DNA of 64,000 bases from Paracoccaceae bacterium. Its GTDB lineage: Bacteria; Pseudomonadota; Alphaproteobacteria; Rhodobacterales; Rhodobacteraceae. The position numbers and the translations under genes were made by a program. The notes beneath the pieces were generated by a model. The model saw nothing but the letters and a program-made list of their open reading frames with translations, did not search any database and was not told the origin of the DNA. Below are positions 18,130 through 27,256 of the stretch, piece after piece (the first letter of the stretch is position 1; each line of letters opens with the position of its first letter). The stretch covers positions 1-64,000 of the forward strand of contig JAAFAB010000006.1 of assembly GCA_018222585.1 (NCBI GenBank), in the 5' to 3' direction.

Positions 18130-18882
18130 ATGCAGAGCGCCCCTCACCTGGACTTGATTCGCGACACGATCGCCGAAGCGGACGAGACCGGGCCGCTCTA
18201 CCGCACGGTCGGGGACGGGCTGTCGCGGCTGATCGAAAGCGGCGCCCTGCCGCCCGGTGCGCGGTTGCCCTCGGAACGCCAGCTGACCGATCTTTCGGGC
18301 AAGAGCCGGGTGACCATCCGCAAGGCGCTGGCCCTGCTGGCCGAGCGCGGGCTGGTGCACCAGAAGAAAGGTTCGGGCACCTATGTCTCTCCGCCGAAGG
18401 ACAGCGCGCCGGCGCAGCCGGTCACCTCGCTGACCGACATCCTGCGCCGCCAGGGCCGCACCAGCCGCACCATCTGGCTGAAGCGTCACGTCGTGCCCGC
18501 GACCTACCATGACCGGCTGATCCTCGCCCGCCCGGCGCTGGAGCGCGTGGTCCGGCTGGAGCGGCTGCGGCTGGTCGACGAACGCCCGATGTCGCTGGAA
18601 CGCTCGACCTTCACCACCGAGGCCCTGCCCGACGTGACCATGATCGACCAGTCGATCTATGCCGCCCTGCGCGCCAACCGCACGCTGCCCACGCGGGTCA
18701 CGCAGGAGGTCACCGCCGAGAACATGGTGCCCCGGGTGGCCGAGCGCCTGCGCGCCCTGCCCGCAGCCGCCGCCCTGAAGATCACCCGCCGCGGCTACGA
18801 CCGCAACGGGGCGATCATTGAACATACCGAGGCAGTCTTTCACCCCGAGGCGCACCGGATCGTCAGCGAGTTCGGCAGCTGA
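18130..18882 (+). CDS. GntR family (UTRA domain) transcriptional regulator of amino-sugar operon
   Basis: 250 residues. N-terminal winged helix (LYRTVGDGLSRLIESG.. GARLPSERQLTDL.. SRVTIRKALALLAERGLV, about residues 22-75), then a UTRA ligand-binding domain (about 95-245) of the HutC/FarR/NagR subfamily. NagR-type members bind GlcN-6-phosphate or GlcNAc-6-phosphate. It is divergent from the amino-sugar operon with shared operator-like sites between, so it is the likely repressor. The start at 18130 has only a weak ribosome-binding site. Confidence 0.9.
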   Translation: MQSAPHLDLIRDTIAEADETGPLYRTVGDGLSRLIESGALPPGARLPSERQLTDLSGKSRVTIRKALALLAERGLVHQKKGSGTYVSPPKDSAPAQPVTSLTDILRRQGRTSRTIWLKRHVVPATYHDRLILARPALERVVRLERLRLVDERPMSLERSTFTTEALPDVTMIDQSIYAALRANRTLPTRVTQEVTAENMVPRVAERLRALPAAAALKITRRGYDRNGAIIEHTEAVFHPEAHRIVSEFGS

Positions 18883-18949
18883 TCGCCACGCCCTTCGACC
18901 GCCCCCGGCCCCGTCCTTTCCGCCCCGCACCGGCGCGATTGCCTGACCC

Positions 18950-18970
18950 GCAATGTTGCCGCAATCTTGC
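18950..18970 (+). promoter_or_regulatory. putative response-regulator box (11-bp direct repeat) before the regulator gene
   Basis: GCAATGTTGCC directly followed by GCAATCTTGC: two head-to-tail copies with an 11-bp period. This is the usual layout for an OmpR/PhoB-type regulator dimer. It ends 35 bases before the regulator ATG. A near-identical box lies before the RND operon. Confidence 0.7.
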
Positions 18971-19005
18971 TGGCACCCTGTGGGCGAAACGGAGCGGACG
19001 AGGAC

Positions 19006-19674
19006 ATGCGCATTCTGGTTGTCGAAGACGAGGCGGAGCTGGGCCGGATGCTGGGCGCGGCCCTGGCGCGTCATGACATCCTGGTCGACCTGGCGCCCTC
19101 CTTCGCCGTGGCCGAGGAGGCGTTGCAGCTGCATGACTACGCCGCCGTGGTGCTGGACCGCACCCTGCCCGACGGCGAGGGGCTGGACCTGCTGCCACTG
19201 ATCCGCGCCCGCCCCGCGCCCTGCCCGGTGATCGTGCTGTCGGCCCTGTCCTCGGTCGATCAGCGGGTCGAGGGGCTGGACGGCGGCGCCGACGACTACC
19301 TCGCGAAGCCCTTCGCCACCGATGAACTGCTGGCCCGGCTGCGCGCCCTGCTGCGGCGCCCCTCCCTCGCGGAGTCCGAGGCGATCGAACTGGGCCGCCT
19401 GCGCTTTCAGCCCGAACACCGCTCGGTCGAGATCGAGGGCAGCGCGCTTGAGCTGCCCCGGCGCGAATTGCTGGTGCTGGAGGCCCTGCTGCGCCGCGCC
19501 GGCCGGGTGGTGGACCGGCGCGCGCTCGAGGACGCTGTCTACGGCTACGACGACGAGATCGCCTCGAACAGCCTCGACGCCCATGTCTCGCGCCTGCGCC
19601 GCAAGCTGGCGCCGGCCGGGCTGGAAATCCACACCATCCGCGGCGTCGGATACCTGCTGAGGGCAAGCGAATGA
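19006..19674 (+). CDS. OmpR-family response regulator
   Basis: 222 residues. Receiver domain 1-115: acidic pair VVEDE, phospho-acceptor D51 in VVLDRTLPDG, conserved Lys in DDYLAKPFATDEL. C-terminal winged-helix DNA-binding domain from about 125 (ELPRRELLVLEALLRRAGRVVDR.. SLDAHVSRLRRKL.. GVGYLL). I use the ATG at 19006 behind GACGAGGAC because it begins directly with the receiver fold (MRILVVEDE). It overlaps the kinase gene by four bases. It probably controls its own operon and the adjacent RND pump through the shared direct-repeat box. Confidence 0.93.
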   Translation: MRILVVEDEAELGRMLGAALARHDILVDLAPSFAVAEEALQLHDYAAVVLDRTLPDGEGLDLLPLIRARPAPCPVIVLSALSSVDQRVEGLDGGADDYLAKPFATDELLARLRALLRRPSLAESEAIELGRLRFQPEHRSVEIEGSALELPRRELLVLEALLRRAGRVVDRRALEDAVYGYDDEIASNSLDAHVSRLRRKLAPAGLEIHTIRGVGYLLRASE

Positions 19675-21032
19675 GGCCCCGAAGGACATCGCTCAGGACC
19701 AAGCTCGCCTGGCAGTTGATCCTGTTGCAGGTCACCGGGCTGACCCTCTTTGCCGTGCTCATCGCCCTGCCACCGCTGGACGGGCGGCCCGCCGCGCCGC
19801 GGCTCGACGAGGAGATCCTCGAAGACATCGCCGAGTCCCTGCGGGACGTGGACGGCGCAATGGTGCTCCGGCCCGACGAGGATCTGCTCAGGGCGATGCA
19901 GGGAGAGCCCGGTTTCTGGCTCCAGGTCGCCCGTGGAGACGGGGCGGCGCTGCGCCACGGCCCCGTCCCCGCGAGTCCAGGGGCGCTGCTCGGCCTGCAG
20001 GTCGACCTGACCGAACTCGAGATCCGCCGCAGCGGCGAGGATCCGGCCCGCGACCTGCTGGCCGAGCAGCGGGACAGCCCGGCGGGCCGGGTCGTCATCC
20101 TGACCGGCGGCGGCCCTCGGGTCTCGGCCTTCCGGGACTTCGTCGGCGATGTCAGCGACTACTACCTGGGTCTGGTGGCGATCCTCGGGCTGCTCACCGC
20201 GCTGGTCATCCCGCTTCTGCTGATGCGCGAATTCCGCGGCCTAGCGCGGGTCGAGGCCGAGGCCGGGCGCATCGACATCGACCGCCCCGGCACGCGGCTC
20301 AGCACCTCCGGCGTTCCCGCCGAGCTGACGGGCCTGGTGCAGGCGGTGAACTTGGCGCTGGCCCGCCTCGACGAGGGGATCGGCAAGCGCAAGCGGTTCC
20401 TGGCCACCGCCGCCCATGAGCTGCGCACCCCGATCACCATCCTGACCATGCGGATCGAGGCCCTGCCCCCCGGCGAGGACCGCAGCCGCCTGCTGCTGGA
20501 CGTGTCGCGGCTGACGCTGCTGGCCAACCAGCTGCTCGACTGGCAACGGCTGGAAAGCGGCGGCCACCATCCGCACCCCATCGACCTGACCGAGGTGGCG
20601 CGCGAAGCGCTGGCCGAGGTGGTTCCGGTCGCCCTCGCCGCCGACTGCACCCTGTCACTGGAGGCACCGGACACGCCAGTGCAGGTGCTGGCGGATGCGC
20701 AGGCGGTGGCGCGGATCGTCTCGAACCTGGTGCAGAACGCCGTCGCCCATGGCGGACGGGGCACGGCGATCACGGTTACGGTCGATCCGTCGGGCCAGCT
20801 CGGGGTCGGCGACGACGGTCCGGGGATCGCGCCCGAGGATCAGCCCCACGTCTTCGATCCCTTTTTCCGGGCCCCGGGCGCGGGCGCGGGCTCGGGGCTG
20901 GGGCTGAACCTGGTGCGCGATATCGTGTTGGGCTTCGGCGGCAAGGTCCGCGTCACCACCGGGCCCGCCGGTGGCGCCCTGTTCCTCGTCCGGTTCCGCC
21001 CCGCCGGCGAGGAAGCGGAAAAGGCACGCTAG
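19671..21032 (+). CDS. sensor histidine kinase
   Basis: 453 residues, inner-membrane kinase. Transmembrane segments at about 13-34 and 166-185 enclose a periplasmic sensor region of about 130 residues with no recognised fold. A HAMP-like stretch follows, then the H-box FLATAAHELRTPI with H249, N-box IVSNLVQNAVAHGG, G-boxes VGDDGPGIAP and GSGLGLNLV. It pairs with the response regulator through an ATGA overlap. The signal is unknown; the downstream pump suggests a toxic compound or envelope stress. Confidence 0.92.
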   Translation: MRPRRTSLRTKLAWQLILLQVTGLTLFAVLIALPPLDGRPAAPRLDEEILEDIAESLRDVDGAMVLRPDEDLLRAMQGEPGFWLQVARGDGAALRHGPVPASPGALLGLQVDLTELEIRRSGEDPARDLLAEQRDSPAGRVVILTGGGPRVSAFRDFVGDVSDYYLGLVAILGLLTALVIPLLLMREFRGLARVEAEAGRIDIDRPGTRLSTSGVPAELTGLVQAVNLALARLDEGIGKRKRFLATAAHELRTPITILTMRIEALPPGEDRSRLLLDVSRLTLLANQLLDWQRLESGGHHPHPIDLTEVAREALAEVVPVALAADCTLSLEAPDTPVQVLADAQAVARIVSNLVQNAVAHGGRGTAITVTVDPSGQLGVGDDGPGIAPEDQPHVFDPFFRAPGAGAGSGLGLNLVRDIVLGFGGKVRVTTGPAGGALFLVRFRPAGEEAEKAR

Positions 21033-21059
21033 CGCCGCCGGCGCGCCGCGCCGCGCCGC

Positions 21060-21080
21060 GCAACCTTGGCGCAATCTTGG
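21060..21080 (+). promoter_or_regulatory. putative response-regulator box before the RND operon
   Basis: GCAACCTTGGC directly followed by GCAATCTTGG, an 11-bp direct repeat nearly the same as the box at 18950-18970. It ends 42 bases before the membrane-fusion-protein ATG, close to the spacing in the first case. Confidence 0.7.
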
Positions 21081-21122
21081 CACCGCAGGGAACGGAAAAC
21101 CTCCTCCCGAACGGTGACCCGG

Positions 21123-22268
21123 ATGACCTCTTTCGACAGACCCAGGACAAGATCCTCTCTCCTGCGCGGCCTCGCGCTCTGCCTCGCCCTCGGCGCAACC
21201 GCCCTCGGGCTGCAGGCCGCCGGCGGCATGGGCGGCAGCGCCGCGCCAACGCCCGAGGACGCCCCGCCGCCGGTGAAGCTGCTGGCCGCCGAGGAGGTCC
21301 TGCACCTCGCCCAGAGCGAACTGCGCGAGACACTCTCGATCTCGGGCAGTGCGGCGCCGGTGCAGCGCGTGACCGTCTCGGCCCAGGTCTCCGGACTGAT
21401 CGAAGCCGTCGCCGTGCAGTCCGGCGACGAGATCCCCAAGGGCGCCCTCCTGCTGGAGATCGCGGCAGGGGACTACCGGCTGGCACTGCAGGCCCAGGAG
21501 GCCAGCCGCGCAAGCCTTGCCGCCCAGCTTGCCGCCGTCCGAGCCGCCTACACGCGGACCCAGACGCTGGCCGACCGGGGCGTCGCACCCCGCAGCAGCC
21601 TTGACGCGGCGCGGGGCGAGGTCGATGCCCTCACTGCCCAGATCGCGGCCGCCGAGGCGCAGATGCGGCTTGACGCGGCCCGGCTGGAGCGCGCCCGGCC
21701 CCGCGCGCCCTTCGCCGGGGTGGTCACCCGCCGCCTGGTTGAGCCGGGGCAGCTGGTGCAGGCCGGGGCGCCGCTGGTCGAGATCCTCGACCTCTCCGAG
21801 ATGCTGGTCGAAACCTTGGTGCCGCTTGATCGGCTGGACGAGATCACGCCAGGCCAGCAGGCCCGCCTCTGGCTGCCCCGGGACCCGGACCGCAGCTTCG
21901 ACGCCCGGGTCGAGCGGATCAGCCCGCAGGCCGTCGAGGGCACCCGCTCTGCCCGGGTCTACCTGCGCATTCCCGAGGCCGGGGGCGCCCTGCCCGCCGG
22001 TCTCTACCTCAGCGGCGAGATCCTGCTGCGCAGCGCCCGTGCCCTTGCCCTGCCGGAGAGCGCGATCCGCCAGGAGGCGGAAACCGCCACCGTTCTGGCC
22101 CTGCGTGGCGGCACCCTGACGCCGGTCCTGATCGGCACCGGCCCCCGCTGGCAGAACGGCAGCCTAGTCGAGATCACCGCCGGCCTTGCCCCGGGCGACC
22201 TGGTGCTGGCCCGGCCGCTGGCGAACCTTGCCGAAGGCGACTCCGTGCGCCTCGCCACGGAGGAGTGA
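21123..22268 (+). CDS. RND efflux periplasmic adaptor (membrane fusion protein)
   Basis: 381 residues. N-terminal membrane anchor or signal (LLRGLALCLALGATALG, about 12-28). Barrel-sandwich half-motifs flank a helical hairpin (VSAQVSGLIEAVAVQSGDEIPKGALLLEI.. RAPFAGVVTRRLVEPGQLVQAGAPLVEI). A beta-barrel and membrane-proximal domain follow. It links the inner-membrane pump to an outer-membrane channel. I choose the ATG at 21123; a longer frame from 21066 would include the regulator box. The stop lies three bases before the pump gene. Confidence 0.92.
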   Translation: MTSFDRPRTRSSLLRGLALCLALGATALGLQAAGGMGGSAAPTPEDAPPPVKLLAAEEVLHLAQSELRETLSISGSAAPVQRVTVSAQVSGLIEAVAVQSGDEIPKGALLLEIAAGDYRLALQAQEASRASLAAQLAAVRAAYTRTQTLADRGVAPRSSLDAARGEVDALTAQIAAAEAQMRLDAARLERARPRAPFAGVVTRRLVEPGQLVQAGAPLVEILDLSEMLVETLVPLDRLDEITPGQQARLWLPRDPDRSFDARVERISPQAVEGTRSARVYLRIPEAGGALPAGLYLSGEILLRSARALALPESAIRQEAETATVLALRGGTLTPVLIGTGPRWQNGSLVEITAGLAPGDLVLARPLANLAEGDSVRLATEE

Positions 22269-22271
22269 GCC

Positions 22272-25200
22272 ATGTTCCTGACCCGTATCAGCATTTCGCA
22301 GCCCGTTTTCACCACGATGATGATGCTCGCCGTCCTGGCCTTCGGCCTGATCGGCTGGCGCGCCATCCCGATCGACCGCTTCCCCGCCGTAGATTACCCG
22401 GTGGTCGCCGTGCTGACCCCCTATTCCGGCGCCGCCCCGGAAAGCGTGGAAAGCGATGTCACCCGGATCGTCGAGGATGAGCTGAGCACGCTGGCCGGCA
22501 TCGACCGGATCACCTCGACCTCGTCGCAGGGACATTCGACCGTGGTCGTGCTGTTCACCCTGGAAACCGACAGCGCCGCCGCCGTGCAGGACGTACGCGA
22601 CCGTATCGCCCTGATCACCCCCGCCCTGCCCTCGGGCGCCGAGGCCCCGCAGGTGGTGCGCTTCAACCCGACCGACGATCCGGTGGTGACCCTGGCGCTC
22701 AGCAGTGCCACGGCGGGCGCGGGCCGCCTGTCGCGGCTGGCCGAGGACGTGGTGGTGCCCCGGCTAACCGCCCTGCCCGGCGTCGGCAGTGCCTCGCTGA
22801 TCGGCGGGGTCGAGGACCAGGTCAGCGTGCTGCTCGATCCCGACCTGCTGCGGGCGCATGGTCTCGGCGTCGCCGATATCCGCGACGCCCTGGCCGGCGA
22901 CAACCTCAGCCTGCCTGCCGGCGCGCTGACCCGCGGCGCCCGGACACTGCAGCTGCAACTGAACGCCGAGGCGCGCGACCCGCGCGAGCTGTCGGAGCTG
23001 GTGGTGGCGCGACACGGAGAGGAGCTGATCCGCCTGCGCGACGTGGCCACCGTCACGCGCGGCCTGTCCGATCCCGACAGCCTGGCCTTCAACGACGGCG
23101 ATCCCGCGCTGGTGATCGAGGTGATCAAGGCCGACGGTGCCAATACGGTCGCCCTCGCCCATACCATCGAGACCCTGCTGGAGCAGATGAACCGCGAGGG
23201 GCTGGCCGGGAGCGCCCGGCTGGATATCCTGACCAACCAGGCCGTCGCCATCGAACAGAACTACCACACGGTCCGCTCGACGCTCTACGAGGGGGCGATC
23301 CTGGCGGTGCTGATCGTCTTCCTCTTCCTCAACTCCTGGCGGTCGACCGTGATCACGGCGCTGACGCTGCCGATTTCCTTCCTCGGGACGCTGGCGGTGA
23401 TCAGCCTGTTGGGCTTCACCCTGAACATGATGACCATGCTGGCGCTGACCCTCTCGGTCGGCATCCTGATCGACGACGCCATCGTGGTGCGCGAGAACAT
23501 CACCCGCCACCTTGCCATGGGCAAGGACCACCACCGGGCCGCGCTGGACGGCACCGCCGAGATCGGCCTGGCCGTGGTCGCCACCACCCTGGCGCTCTGC
23601 GCCGTCTTCCTGCCGCTGGCCTTCATGCAGGGGATCGTCGGCCGCTTCTTCGTCCAGTTCGGCGTCACCGTCACCGTCTCGGTGCTGATCTCGCTCTTCG
23701 TCAGCTTCACCCTCGACCCGATGCTGTCGAGTGTCTGGCACGACCCGCAGTCGCAGCCGGGCGTCCAGCGCCGCGCCTTCGGCCGCGCCGTGGCCCGGTT
23801 CGAGCGGGCGATCGAGCGGCTCGGACAGCTCTATGGCCGGCTGCTGGCGCTCTGCCTGCGCCGCCGCCTGACGACGCTGGTCCTGGCCCTCGCCTGCCTC
23901 GGCGGCAGTCTGGCGCTGTTTCCCCGCCTGGGGTTCGAGTTCCTGCCCGCCAGCGACGAGGGGCGCCTTCGCATCGAGGCCCTGACGGCCACCGGCTCGT
24001 CACAGGGGTACACGGCGATGAAGATGGCGCAGATCGCCGCCATCGTCGAGGAGATGCCCGAGGTCACCGGGATCTATACCTCTGTCGCCGGGGGCAGCGG
24101 GGCGGGCGCCAACGAGGCGCGGATGGAGATCACCCTGGCGCCGCTGGCCGAACGGCAGACCCCGGCCGATGCGATGGTGCTGCGCCTGCGCGCGGCGCTG
24201 GCCCGGATCCCCGGCGTCACCCTCGGCATCAGCTCGGTCGGGGGCGTCGGGGGCGGCGGCGCCCCCATCGAGCTGTCGGTCCGCGGGCGCGATCCGGTCG
24301 CGCTGAGCCATGCCGCCGAACGTATCGCCGAGATGATCGCCGCGATCCCCGGCACCGCCGAGGTGCAGCTCAGCGCCGAGGCCGCGCAACCGCTGCTCGA
24401 TTTCCGCATCCAGCGTGACCTGGCCGCCGACTTCGACGTCTCGCCCCAGGCCGTCGGGGCCACCCTGCGCACCCTGATCGACGGCGCCGAGGTCTCGGCC
24501 CTGCGCCGCGCCGACGGCGGCACCGACCCGGTGGTGCTGCGGCTGCCCGAGGCGCTGCGCCGCGATCCCGCCGCGCTCGGCGCCCTGCCGGTGGCGCGCA
24601 GCGGCGACAGCACGCTGCGGCTGGACCAGCTGACCCGCGAGGTCGCCGGGCTGGGCCCCGCCAGGATCGACCGCGAGGCGCGCAGCCGGGTCATCACCAT
24701 CACCGCCGGGCTCGACGGTCGGGTGCTGGGCGACGTGCTGGCCGAAATCGAAAGCGGGCTGGCGGGCCTGGACCTGCCCGAGGGCATCGAGACCGGCACC
24801 GGTGGCGATGCCGAGGAGCTTGGCGACACGGTGGCCAGCATGGCCATGGCCCTCGGGATGGCGGTGGTCTGCATCTACCTGGTACTGGCCAGCCAGTTCG
24901 CCAGCTTCCTGCAGCCGCTGGCGATCATGGCCGCCCTGCCCCTGGCCCTGGTCGGGGTGATGCCCGCCCTGCTGCTGGCCGGGTCGACGATGAACATCTA
25001 CTCGATGATCGGGCTGGTGATGCTGATGGGTCTGGTGGTGAAGAACTCGATCCTGCTGGTCGACAACGCCAACCAGCAGCGGCGCGCCGGCCTGGCGCTG
25101 CCCGAGGCGCTGGTGCGCGCCGGCACGACGCGCTTCCGCCCGATCCTGATGACCACCCTGGCGATGATCTTCGGGATGCTGCCCCTCGCCCTGGCCCTGC

Positions 25201-25388
25201 ACCCCGGCAGCGCGCAAAGCGCCTCGATGGCCCAGGCGGTGATCGGCGGACTGATCAGCGGCACCTTGCTGACACTGGTGGTGGTGCCCGTGGTGCTGAC
25301 CTGGCTGGAGGGCTTCGGCCAGTGGCTGCGCGGGCTGCGGGGCGCGCCCCCGGCCCCGCCCATGGCAGCCCTCGGCGACCCGTCCTGA
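22272..25388 (+). CDS. RND family multidrug/solute efflux pump, inner-membrane component
   Basis: 1038 residues, the normal HAE1/AcrB-family length. Two repeated halves with 12 transmembrane segments and two large periplasmic loops. The first segment ISQPVFTTMMMLAVLAFGLIG begins near residue 9. The proton-relay Asp pair D401-D402 is present in GILIDDAIVVREN, as is the second-half Lys motif GLVVKNSILLVDNAN. The periplasmic FPAVDYPVV and GVGSASLIGG segments fit the family. No outer-membrane factor gene is nearby, so it must use a TolC-type channel encoded elsewhere. The substrate is unknown. Confidence 0.95.
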   Translation: MFLTRISISQPVFTTMMMLAVLAFGLIGWRAIPIDRFPAVDYPVVAVLTPYSGAAPESVESDVTRIVEDELSTLAGIDRITSTSSQGHSTVVVLFTLETDSAAAVQDVRDRIALITPALPSGAEAPQVVRFNPTDDPVVTLALSSATAGAGRLSRLAEDVVVPRLTALPGVGSASLIGGVEDQVSVLLDPDLLRAHGLGVADIRDALAGDNLSLPAGALTRGARTLQLQLNAEARDPRELSELVVARHGEELIRLRDVATVTRGLSDPDSLAFNDGDPALVIEVIKADGANTVALAHTIETLLEQMNREGLAGSARLDILTNQAVAIEQNYHTVRSTLYEGAILAVLIVFLFLNSWRSTVITALTLPISFLGTLAVISLLGFTLNMMTMLALTLSVGILIDDAIVVRENITRHLAMGKDHHRAALDGTAEIGLAVVATTLALCAVFLPLAFMQGIVGRFFVQFGVTVTVSVLISLFVSFTLDPMLSSVWHDPQSQPGVQRRAFGRAVARFERAIERLGQLYGRLLALCLRRRLTTLVLALACLGGSLALFPRLGFEFLPASDEGRLRIEALTATGSSQGYTAMKMAQIAAIVEEMPEVTGIYTSVAGGSGAGANEARMEITLAPLAERQTPADAMVLRLRAALARIPGVTLGISSVGGVGGGGAPIELSVRGRDPVALSHAAERIAEMIAAIPGTAEVQLSAEAAQPLLDFRIQRDLAADFDVSPQAVGATLRTLIDGAEVSALRRADGGTDPVVLRLPEALRRDPAALGALPVARSGDSTLRLDQLTREVAGLGPARIDREARSRVITITAGLDGRVLGDVLAEIESGLAGLDLPEGIETGTGGDAEELGDTVASMAMALGMAVVCIYLVLASQFASFLQPLAIMAALPLALVGVMPALLLAGSTMNIYSMIGLVMLMGLVVKNSILLVDNANQQRRAGLALPEALVRAGTTRFRPILMTTLAMIFGMLPLALALHPGSAQSASMAQAVIGGLISGTLLTLVVVPVVLTWLEGFGQWLRGLRGAPPAPPMAALGDPS

Positions 25389-25537
25389 GCGTCACCCTGC
25401 CCACCCTCCGGGCGGGCAGCAGCCCCTCCCGGGACGGCGGCAGGAGGCAGGCGGCGACCGGGCTGCCGCCCGCCTCGGACACCAATTTTCAACGCCAGCA
25501 CCGCCTGGCGATCACATGGTTTCAGTCAGCGTCACCA

Positions 25538-25567
25538 AATAACCCACAGTTATCAAATTCGGTTATT
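25538..25567 (+). promoter_or_regulatory. LysR-type regulator binding site
   Basis: ATAAC-CCACA-GTTAT at 25539-25553 is a perfect dyad with the LysR T-N11-A spacing (T25540, A25552). A further GTTAT half-site follows at 25562-25566. With the promoter below, the dyad would lie at about -74 to -60, the classical recognition-site position for LysR regulators, and the extra half-site near the activation-site position. The probable ligand-responsive regulator is the LysR gene at the end of this same operon. Confidence 0.7.
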
Positions 25568-25577
25568 ATTTATCACT

Positions 25578-25606
25578 TTGTGTCACCTCTGGCGCGACCC
25601 TATAGT
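25578..25606 (+). promoter_or_regulatory. sigma-70 type promoter of the TRAP operon
   Basis: TTGTGT (25578-25583), 17-bp spacer, TATAGT (25601-25606). The expected start is near 25613, leaving a leader of about 26 bases before the DctP ATG. Confidence 0.65.
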
Positions 25607-25638
25607 TCCTCCCACAACAGGAACCGAGGTAAGAAAAA

Positions 25639-26646
25639 ATGAAAAACTCTCATCGCACCATCGGCGCCGCCCTGCTCGGGACCGCCCTCGCCCTCGTCTC
25701 GGGGCAGCAGGCCCTGGCGGAAACCTGGCGCCTTTCGACCAAGATCCCGGCCGACAGCTTCGAGGGCAAGCTGCACCAGGAATTCGCCGACAAGGTGGCC
25801 GAGTACACCGGCGGCAACGTCCAGGTCCAGGTCTACCCGTCCGAGCAACTGGGCGACGCGCAGACCGTTCTGGAACAGGTCAGCTCGGGGATCATCGACA
25901 TCTTCGTGGATGACGTCAGTTACCTGAACCGCTTCAACGAGGACATCACCTGGACCTCGGCGCCCTTCCTCTTCGACGACCGCGCCCACTGGACCTGCTT
26001 CATGAAGTCCGACTACTTCCACCAGATCCTCGGCAAGATCGAGGAGCAGGACAATATCGGCGTCATCGGCGAGGTCGGCCCCTTCAGCCGTGGCTTCCGC
26101 GTGCTGGTCACCAAGGACGAAATGGCCTCCTACGACGACGTGCAGGGCCTGAAGCTGCGGCTCTGGGACAACCAGATGATCGTCGATGTCTGGACCGCCC
26201 TGGGCACCGACCCGCTGGTCATGGCCTGGACCGATGTCTACCAGTCGCTGCAGACCGGCATCGTCGAGGCCGTCACCTCGCCGGCGATCCTGGTCGAGCC
26301 GATGAAGTTCTACGAGGTCGCGCCGCATATCGCGCGCACCGACGAGTTCAACCAGGCCAATGCCTACATGATCAACCTCGACAGCTGGAATGCCATCTCC
26401 GAGGACGACCAGGCGGCGGTGATCCGCGCCTACCACGAGGTCTCGGACGAGGCCGTCGCCGGGCTGCAAGCCTCCTTCGACGCCTCGCTGGAGAAGATGA
26501 AGGCGCAGGGCGTGACCTACAACGAACTCGACACCGGCCCCTTCGTCGAGGCCGCCGCGGCGATCTACGAGGGATACGAGGCCGACGGCACCCTGCCCTC
26601 GGGCTTCCTTGATGCCGTGGCGGCAAGCCGCGACACCTGCCACTGA
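25639..26646 (+). CDS. TRAP transporter substrate-binding protein DctP
   Basis: 335 residues. Signal peptide about 1-27 (ALLGTALALVSGQQALA|ETW). DctP-family features: LHQEFADKVAEYTGGNVQVQVYPSEQLGD near the N-terminus, and VQGLKLRLWDNQMIVD, which carries the conserved substrate-carboxylate Arg. The ligand is therefore expected to be an organic acid. The start has GAGGTAAGAAAAA before it. It is the first gene of an operon that also encodes an amidase, an aldolase, an RraA-like protein and a LysR regulator, whose substrates should correspond to the transported compound. Confidence 0.92.
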   Translation: MKNSHRTIGAALLGTALALVSGQQALAETWRLSTKIPADSFEGKLHQEFADKVAEYTGGNVQVQVYPSEQLGDAQTVLEQVSSGIIDIFVDDVSYLNRFNEDITWTSAPFLFDDRAHWTCFMKSDYFHQILGKIEEQDNIGVIGEVGPFSRGFRVLVTKDEMASYDDVQGLKLRLWDNQMIVDVWTALGTDPLVMAWTDVYQSLQTGIVEAVTSPAILVEPMKFYEVAPHIARTDEFNQANAYMINLDSWNAISEDDQAAVIRAYHEVSDEAVAGLQASFDASLEKMKAQGVTYNELDTGPFVEAAAAIYEGYEADGTLPSGFLDAVAASRDTCH

Positions 26647-26671
26647 GGGACTACTCCCCCCGGTGCCCTGT

Positions 26672-26695
26672 CCGGTCCGCCCCCGTGCGGACCGG
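26672..26695 (+). terminator. hairpin between dctP and dctQ
   Basis: Perfect 9-bp stem CCGGTCCGC / GCGGACCGG with loop CCCCGT, followed by GCCTTTTC. It has the form of an intrinsic terminator but lies within the operon, so it probably lowers expression of the membrane subunits relative to DctP. Confidence 0.65.
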
Positions 26696-26728
26696 GCCTT
26701 TTCGCCACTGCCGTTCAAGGAGATCCAC

Positions 26729-27256
26729 ATGACCGGGATCCTCGCAGCGGGACATCGTGGCCTGGACCGCATGGCCAGCCTCTACGAGAGTCTCTGCGTT
26801 GCGCTGCTGGTCGCCATGCTGGCGATCAACGCGCTGAACATCGTCAGCCGGGGCGTCTTCGATGTCTCGCTCAACTGGGTCTGGCCCTGGACCATGGTGG
26901 CCTTCCTCTACTGGGTCATGCTGGCCTTCTTCCCTCTCTACCAGCGGCGCAAGGACGTCTCCATCTACATCCTGCTGCAGTACCTGCCCGGCGGCGCGCA
27001 ACGCGGCCTTGGCGTGCTGGTGGCGCTGGCGATCATGGCGGCCTCGGGCCTGCTGATCTGGACCTTCCCCGAGCGCCTCGCCTCGCTGCGCGGGAACATC
27101 GAGATCGTCGGCCTGCCGCGCAAGCTGCTGGCCTGGCCGCTGCTGGCCTCGGCGGCGCCGATCTTCCTCGGCGCCCTGATCGACGCACTGCGCATGATCG
27201 GCGGCGCGGCCTATGTGCCCTTCGGCATGATCCACGTCACGGAGACCGCGGAATGA
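26729..27256 (+). CDS. TRAP transporter small permease DctQ
   Basis: 175 residues with four transmembrane helices (first about ESLCVALLVAMLAINALNIVSR at 20-41). Contains the DctQ pattern WVWPWTMVAFLYWVMLAFFPLYQRRKDVSI. The ATG at 26729 has an excellent AAGGAGATCCAC. It overlaps the dctM gene by four bases. It forms the membrane complex with DctM and needs DctP for ligand delivery. Confidence 0.92.
   Translation: MTGILAAGHRGLDRMASLYESLCVALLVAMLAINALNIVSRGVFDVSLNWVWPWTMVAFLYWVMLAFFPLYQRRKDVSIYILLQYLPGGAQRGLGVLVALAIMAASGLLIWTFPERLASLRGNIEIVGLPRKLLAWPLLASAAPIFLGALIDALRMIGGAAYVPFGMIHVTETAE

Noticed and set aside
17995-19689. 564-codon minus-strand frame over the GntR and response-regulator genes
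   Set aside because: Shadow of two well-supported plus-strand genes.
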